Part shown: positions 23,383 through 27,176 of the stretch, in pieces
How the letters are laid out: every line of letters begins with the position of its first letter
How positions within the stretch are numbered: the first letter of the stretch is position 1
Source: a virus
Length of the DNA stretch: 27,176 bases
IMG/VR virus record: IMGVR_UViG_3300017763_000142
Coordinates: 1-27,176 of that record
Reading direction: 5' to 3' (one strand)
Notes under the pieces: generated by a model
Database searches by the model: none
The model's input: only the letters and a program-made list of their open reading frames with translations
Told to the model about the DNA's origin: nothing
Made by a program: the position numbers and the translations under genes

Positions 23383-25362
23383 ATGGCAAAACTACTATCT
23401 GGTAAGGTCGGTGTTCAGACTTATGCCGGTCTATCTACATCCCGAAATCAAATAGTTGGTGGTGATCCTACCTTTATAGGATTATCAGAAGCAGAACCTA
23501 ATTTGGGTTTATCACCACAGAACTCTTATGTTCTATATGGTGATGCAAATGGAACTCGTCGTTGGGGAGAACCATCAGGAGCACCTTCTGGTTCAGTTAG
23601 TGGTATAACAGTAAGAGATGAAGGTCTAAATCCAGTTGGATTGGCAGGGTCAATAACAATAATTGATATAGTTGGCGACGGTATAGTAGCAATACAAACA
23701 CATATCACACAAGGTGGTGTTACGGTAGGTTTAGCAACACTCACAGTACCGGCAAATAATTTAGATGCACAAAGTGGATCAGGATTTGTAGAAGTTTCAG
23801 GTATCTCTACTATAAGAGTAGGTGCTGGTCTTACTATATTTGCCCCTAGTGGTACTACTGGAATCGCATCTATTGGTAACATAACTGATGCTAACATAGA
23901 CTTATACGATAGTAGTTCAAATCTCACAGTGCCTGCAGCAGCACAAATAGTGGCAGGTTTAGGATTAACATTGAGCAGTCCTTCATCAAATAGAGGTAGA
24001 TTTGATGTCACTGGTAATTTTCCTAGACTAAACATAAGTGGTATAGCAACTCTAACACAGGTTGGCACACAAGATCTCAACGCTTCAGGTATTGTCACTG
24101 CTACAACATTTGATGGTAACTTAGAAGGTAATATCACAGGTAATGTAACTGGTAATGTTAGTGGTAATATAACTGGTGATATAACTGGTAATGTCACAGG
24201 AGATGTGTACGCAGGACTGGTAACGGCAACCAGAGGTATAAACGGGAACATCAATGCAACTGGTATCAGTACTGTAACTCAGTTGAGAGGTACTACTTCT
24301 TTCAATACTGGTTTATCAACTGCACTTGGATTCGTATCAAACGTTCACTCTTTCATGGGTAACGTAAATTCAACTGGTATTTCAACAACAGTATATCTAC
24401 AGAGTACTAATATAAATGCAAGTGGTATCATAAGTGCCACATCATTTACTGGTGATGGAACAAACCTATCCAATACTGGATCCACGCTTAGTGAACCGGC
24501 AAGTGGTTCACAGAGGTTGGTCACAACATCACTGACCAGTGGTAATATGAACACTTCTGCTACTGACTCAGCACTCACGTTCAACTTCGCCACACATACA
24601 CTCAGCAGCACAAACTTTGCAGGTGCTCTTACTGGTAATGTAACTGGTAATGTAACTGGAGATTTGACAGGCGATTTCTTAGCAGGACTGTCAACTGTCA
24701 CAAATGAATTGCATATCAAGAGTGATGATGGAACTCCGGGTCGTATCAACTATTATTGTGAATCAAGTAACTCACATTATGTACAGGTAAAATCTCCTCC
24801 TCATTCAGAATACTCAGGTAATATTACTGGCATTCTACCTAAAAAATCTGGTGACTTTATTGTAGGTGATACTGCAGGGGCAATAGATCAGAATATTCAT
24901 ACGAGTGGTATTATAACTGCAACTAAATTCGTTGGTGATGGCGTAGATCTAACAAACGTATCTGCAGGTAGTGTTCTGGTTACAGCAACTGACACAACAA
25001 ACGCCACTCACTTCATGGTATTCTCTGACTCAGTATCTGGTCAAGAGACTATGAGAACTGACAACGCACTTACATATAACCCAAGCACCAATGCATTATC
25101 TATTAATGGACCTATCAACGTAGGCGATATTGTATGTCATAACATAACACCAGAATTAAATAATAACTATAACTTAGGTTCAGACTCAACAAGATTTGCT
25201 AATATCTACTCTGCTGACCTTCAGTTGAGTAACAAAAATTCCACTCCTAATAGTGTTGATGGTACATTTGGAGACTGGACATTGCAAGAAGGGGAGAATG
25301 ACATATTCATGATAAACAATATGACTGGTAAGAAATACAAGATAGCACTAACTCCAGTATAA
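23383..25362 (+). CDS. Tail fibre with GNVT-type tandem repeats
   Basis: This 659-aa protein begins MAKLLSGKVGVQTYAGLSTS and contains QNSYVLYGDANGTRRWGEPS. It is built of repeated strands with ASGIxTATxF motifs and two GN(V/I)T arrays (residues about 249-276 and 414-433). The C-terminal 70 residues form a distinct cap: LNNNYNLGSDSTRFANIYSA, then DGTFGDWTLQEGENDIFMIN and GKKYKIALTPV. I recall this cap from other cyanophage fibres. The rod-like repeats with a globular end fit a trimeric fibre. The stop codon lies within the late-promoter octamer of the next gene. Confidence 0.75.
   Translation: MAKLLSGKVGVQTYAGLSTSRNQIVGGDPTFIGLSEAEPNLGLSPQNSYVLYGDANGTRRWGEPSGAPSGSVSGITVRDEGLNPVGLAGSITIIDIVGDGIVAIQTHITQGGVTVGLATLTVPANNLDAQSGSGFVEVSGISTIRVGAGLTIFAPSGTTGIASIGNITDANIDLYDSSSNLTVPAAAQIVAGLGLTLSSPSSNRGRFDVTGNFPRLNISGIATLTQVGTQDLNASGIVTATTFDGNLEGNITGNVTGNVSGNITGDITGNVTGDVYAGLVTATRGINGNINATGISTVTQLRGTTSFNTGLSTALGFVSNVHSFMGNVNSTGISTTVYLQSTNINASGIISATSFTGDGTNLSNTGSTLSEPASGSQRLVTTSLTSGNMNTSATDSALTFNFATHTLSSTNFAGALTGNVTGNVTGDLTGDFLAGLSTVTNELHIKSDDGTPGRINYYCESSNSHYVQVKSPPHSEYSGNITGILPKKSGDFIVGDTAGAIDQNIHTSGIITATKFVGDGVDLTNVSAGSVLVTATDTTNATHFMVFSDSVSGQETMRTDNALTYNPSTNALSINGPINVGDIVCHNITPELNNNYNLGSDSTRFANIYSADLQLSNKNSTPNSVDGTFGDWTLQEGENDIFMINNMTGKKYKIALTPV
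24127..24210 (+). repeat. Seven tandem 12-bp units coding GN(V/I)T-type repeats
   Basis: Seven successive 12-nt units (GGT AAT RTN ACN type) encode GNIT, GNVT, GNVS, GNIT, GDIT, GNVT and GDVY. Unit length is four codons, so gain or loss of a unit keeps frame. They code part of the fibre shaft. Confidence 0.85.
24622..24681 (+). repeat. Second tandem 12-bp array in the same fibre gene
   Basis: Five 12-nt units encode GALT, GNVT, GNVT, GDLT and GDFL. The two GNVT units are identical at nucleotide level. The repeat type matches the array at 24127-24210, and both are followed by an AGL(V/S)T segment. Confidence 0.8.
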
Positions 25363-25365
25363 ATA
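25358..25365 (+). promoter_or_regulatory. Late promoter (TATAAATA) for the last fibre gene
   Basis: An exact TATAAATA overlaps the stop codon of the 659-aa gene (TAA at 25360-25362), 29 bp before the ATG at 25395. The spacing matches the late promoters at 15272 and 15301. Predicted transcript start is near 25371. Confidence 0.7.
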
Positions 25366-25396
25366 TAAGTGTAGTATACTAACATAACACACTTAT
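25365..25396 (+). other. Inverted repeat that could mask the start codon
   Basis: ATAAGTGT (25365-25372) pairs with ACACTTAT (25389-25396) around a 16-nt loop; the right arm includes the first two bases of the ATG. A transcript started at the late promoter would lack most of the left arm. Confidence 0.5.
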
Positions 25397-27176
25397 GTCT
25401 AGAGCAAGAGAACTTGCGAAGGCGGGTGGCGTACAACAACGTATTGCTGGTTTCAGTAGTCACGTTGGAATGTCTACATTTTTGGCTGCAGTTCACATGG
25501 AGAATAATCTCACTGTGGATGGAAATGCTAATGTAGGAGGTAACCTTACAGTTACAGGTACGACAACCTTCAATGGTGGAACACTTACACTTGGTGATGC
25601 TAATACAGATAATATCGTATTTGGTGGTGAGGTAGATAGTAATATCATACCCGATGATGATAACTCATTCGACTTGGGTTCTTCAAGTAAAGAATGGAAA
25701 GATTTATATATTGATGGCACTGCACATGTTGACACATTAGATGTTGATGAAAATGCAGGGATCATTGGTAATTTAACCCTAACAGGTAACGGAGACTTCA
25801 ACGGAGATTTAGACGTTGATGGTACAACAAACTTAGATGTCGTTGACATAGATGGTGCTGTTGACATGGCATCTAATTTAGTCATAGCAGGTAACATTGA
25901 TGCTAACGGAAATTTAGATGTTGATGGTACAACAGATTTAGATGCAACCAACGTGGTTGGAACTCTGACTGTAACGGGTGACATTGCTGCGGATAATGTT
26001 ACTATAAATGGTAACACAGTATCCACATCATCAGGTAATCTTACTATAGATTCTTCAGGAGGAACTGTAGCAGTTGCTGATAATATCACAGTAAGTGGTA
26101 ACGGTTCTGTCACAGGAACATTTGATGTAGACGGTGCAACCACACTTGATGGATTGACAGTAGCAGAAGGTGCTTCATTCTCATCAACATTAGATGTAGA
26201 CGGTGCAACCACACTTGATGGATTGACTGTTGCAGAAGCAGCAACCTTTGATGTAGGTGTTACTATCACAGGTGCTCTTGATGCTAACGGTGGAGCAAGT
26301 ATTGATAACGTTCAGATTGGTGTTACCAACGATAACGAGATCGACACATCTTCAGGAAACTTAGTTATTGACTCAGCAGGTGGTACAACCACAGTTGATG
26401 ATAACTTGACAGTTTCGGGTAACTTGACAGTCAATGGTACAACAACTACCATTAATTCTACCACAGTTGCTATTGATGATAAAAACTTCCAAGTAGCGAC
26501 AGGTGCTGCAGATGATGCTGCTGCTGACGGTGCCGGATTGACAGTTGACTCTGGAGACGGAGACAAGACATTCAACTTTGAAGCAACAGGCGATAACTGG
26601 GGTGCTTCCGAGAACTTGAACCTTGCAAGTGGCAAGGCATATAAGATCAACAATGCTTCTATACTGAATGCAACTACTCTTGGTAGTTCAGTTGTAGCAT
26701 CATCACTAACAAGTGTTGGTACTATAGCGACAGGTGTTTGGAACGGAACAGCAATCGCAAATGCTAACCTAGCAAACAGCACTGTATCTTATGGTGGTAT
26801 AAGTCTAGCACTAGGTGCTTCAGATGCTACGCCAGCATTCGATTTACAAGATGCTACAGGTTATCCTACTTCAAGTCTAACGGGTACTATAACTAACGCT
26901 CAGTTAGCAGGTTCAATTGGTGATAGTAAGTTATCAACTATCTCAACTGCCAATAAAGTTTCAATCACTGCATTGAACATTGATGGTGGTACAGATATAG
27001 GTGCTGCACTAGCAAACACAGACGAGATTATCGTAGACGACGGTGGTGGTGGAACCAACAGACGTTGCGATATGAGTAGAGTCAAGACATACATATATGG
27101 AGCAACTTCTGGAGACGCTACCGCATCTTCAGCTGGAGCAATTACTCTTGCTGCTTCAGGTGTATCTGCTAATACC
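25395..27176 (+). CDS. Large repeat-rich tail fibre (3' end beyond window)
   Basis: 594 codons are open to the window edge. It starts MSRARELAKAGGVQQRIAGF, a basic helical N-terminus of the type that attaches virion fibres, then SSHVGMSTFLAAVHMENNLT leads into shaft repeats of NLTVxGTTTFNG and DVDGTTxLD type. SNIIPDDDNSFDLGSSSKEW near residue 79-98 parallels the LGSDSTRFANIYS cap of the preceding fibre. DVDGATTLDGLTVAE appears twice, 23 residues apart. Later parts read TTTTINSTTVAIDDKNFQVA and TGVWNGTAIANANLANST, and the visible end is less repetitive. The C-terminus, perhaps with a receptor-binding or S74 domain, is not visible. Confidence 0.8.
   Translation, partial: MSRARELAKAGGVQQRIAGFSSHVGMSTFLAAVHMENNLTVDGNANVGGNLTVTGTTTFNGGTLTLGDANTDNIVFGGEVDSNIIPDDDNSFDLGSSSKEWKDLYIDGTAHVDTLDVDENAGIIGNLTLTGNGDFNGDLDVDGTTNLDVVDIDGAVDMASNLVIAGNIDANGNLDVDGTTDLDATNVVGTLTVTGDIAADNVTINGNTVSTSSGNLTIDSSGGTVAVADNITVSGNGSVTGTFDVDGATTLDGLTVAEGASFSSTLDVDGATTLDGLTVAEAATFDVGVTITGALDANGGASIDNVQIGVTNDNEIDTSSGNLVIDSAGGTTTVDDNLTVSGNLTVNGTTTTINSTTVAIDDKNFQVATGAADDAAADGAGLTVDSGDGDKTFNFEATGDNWGASENLNLASGKAYKINNASILNATTLGSSVVASSLTSVGTIATGVWNGTAIANANLANSTVSYGGISLALGASDATPAFDLQDATGYPTSSLTGTITNAQLAGSIGDSKLSTISTANKVSITALNIDGGTDIGAALANTDEIIVDDGGGGTNRRCDMSRVKTYIYGATSGDATASSAGAITLAASGVSANT
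26124..26227 (+). repeat. Direct repeat of 35 identical bases, 69-bp period
   Basis: Bases 26124-26158 recur exactly at 26193-26227, an offset of 69 nt (23 codons). Both copies encode DVDGATTLDGLT. Related, less similar DVDGTTxLD copies lie near 25815 and 25919. The exact identity suggests a recent in-frame duplication in the fibre shaft. Confidence 0.85.

Noticed and set aside
23526-24254. Long open frames on the minus strand over the fibre genes (also 25493-26269 and 26312-26782)
   Set aside because: They mirror repetitive low-complexity coding sequence on the plus strand, have Pro/Val/Ser-rich translations typical of antisense shadows and lack ribosome-binding sites.

Overview
The window looks like part of the structural region of a T4-like contractile-tailed phage of marine cyanobacteria (a cyanomyovirus). 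It is AT-rich and very tightly packed, with most neighbouring genes overlapping by 1 to 11 nt. It encodes recognisable T4 proteins: gp32, gp53, gp48, gp4, gp26, gp27 and a gp5-type hub protein. It also carries late-promoter octamers of the T4/cyanophage type (TATAAATA or NATAAATA), and the baseplate operon contains a CP12-like gene. CP12 is a Calvin-cycle regulator, so it points to a photosynthetic host such as Synechococcus or Prochlorococcus. No tRNA, CRISPR array or insertion sequence was seen.

Layout. (1) 2-977, plus strand: the 3' part of gp32 (ssDNA-binding protein) and a small His-rich membrane protein, closed by a hairpin terminator at 999-1034. (2) 1045-4346, minus strand: gp4 (head completion), an unknown 130-aa protein, gp48 (tail-tube cap) and gp53 (baseplate wedge). 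(3) 4375-14167, plus strand: one overlapping operon for the tail tube initiator and hub. It holds a gp54-like protein, gp26, a small gp51-position ORF, two Gly-rich tape-measure-like proteins, gp27, a CP12-like protein, a gp5-like OB-fold protein, a separate spike-like beta-helix protein, a small exported-looking protein, an S74-chaperone fibre and an overlapping small fibre-type ORF. (4) 14156-14528: a strong sigma70-type promoter in front of two tiny genes, one a zinc finger. (5) 14529-15269, minus strand: an unknown, probably structural protein. (6) 15312-27176, plus strand: adhesin and fibre genes. These are a 1776-aa lyase-like protein with a tail-collar end, a 788-aa paralogue, a 113-aa protein, a 659-aa fibre with GNVT-type repeats, and the start of another repeat-rich fibre that runs off the window.

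How it works together. Regions 2 and 3 build the baseplate, hub and tail tube. gp26 and the ORF after it look like tail-assembly chaperones. The tape-measure-like proteins probably set tail length. gp27, the gp5-like protein and the beta-helix protein form the central spike. The fibres in regions 3 and 6 are the host-contact layer. Expression appears to depend on late promoters at 15272 (plus), 15301 (minus), 20641 and 25358, with translational coupling inside operons.

Most notable signals: a candidate -1 programmed frameshift joining gp26 to the next ORF; a CP12-like protein lacking the N-terminal cysteine pair inside the hub operon; two inverted late promoters facing each other; a start codon held in a hairpin that a late promoter would open; and an early-type promoter with a tiny zinc-finger gene in the middle of late genes.
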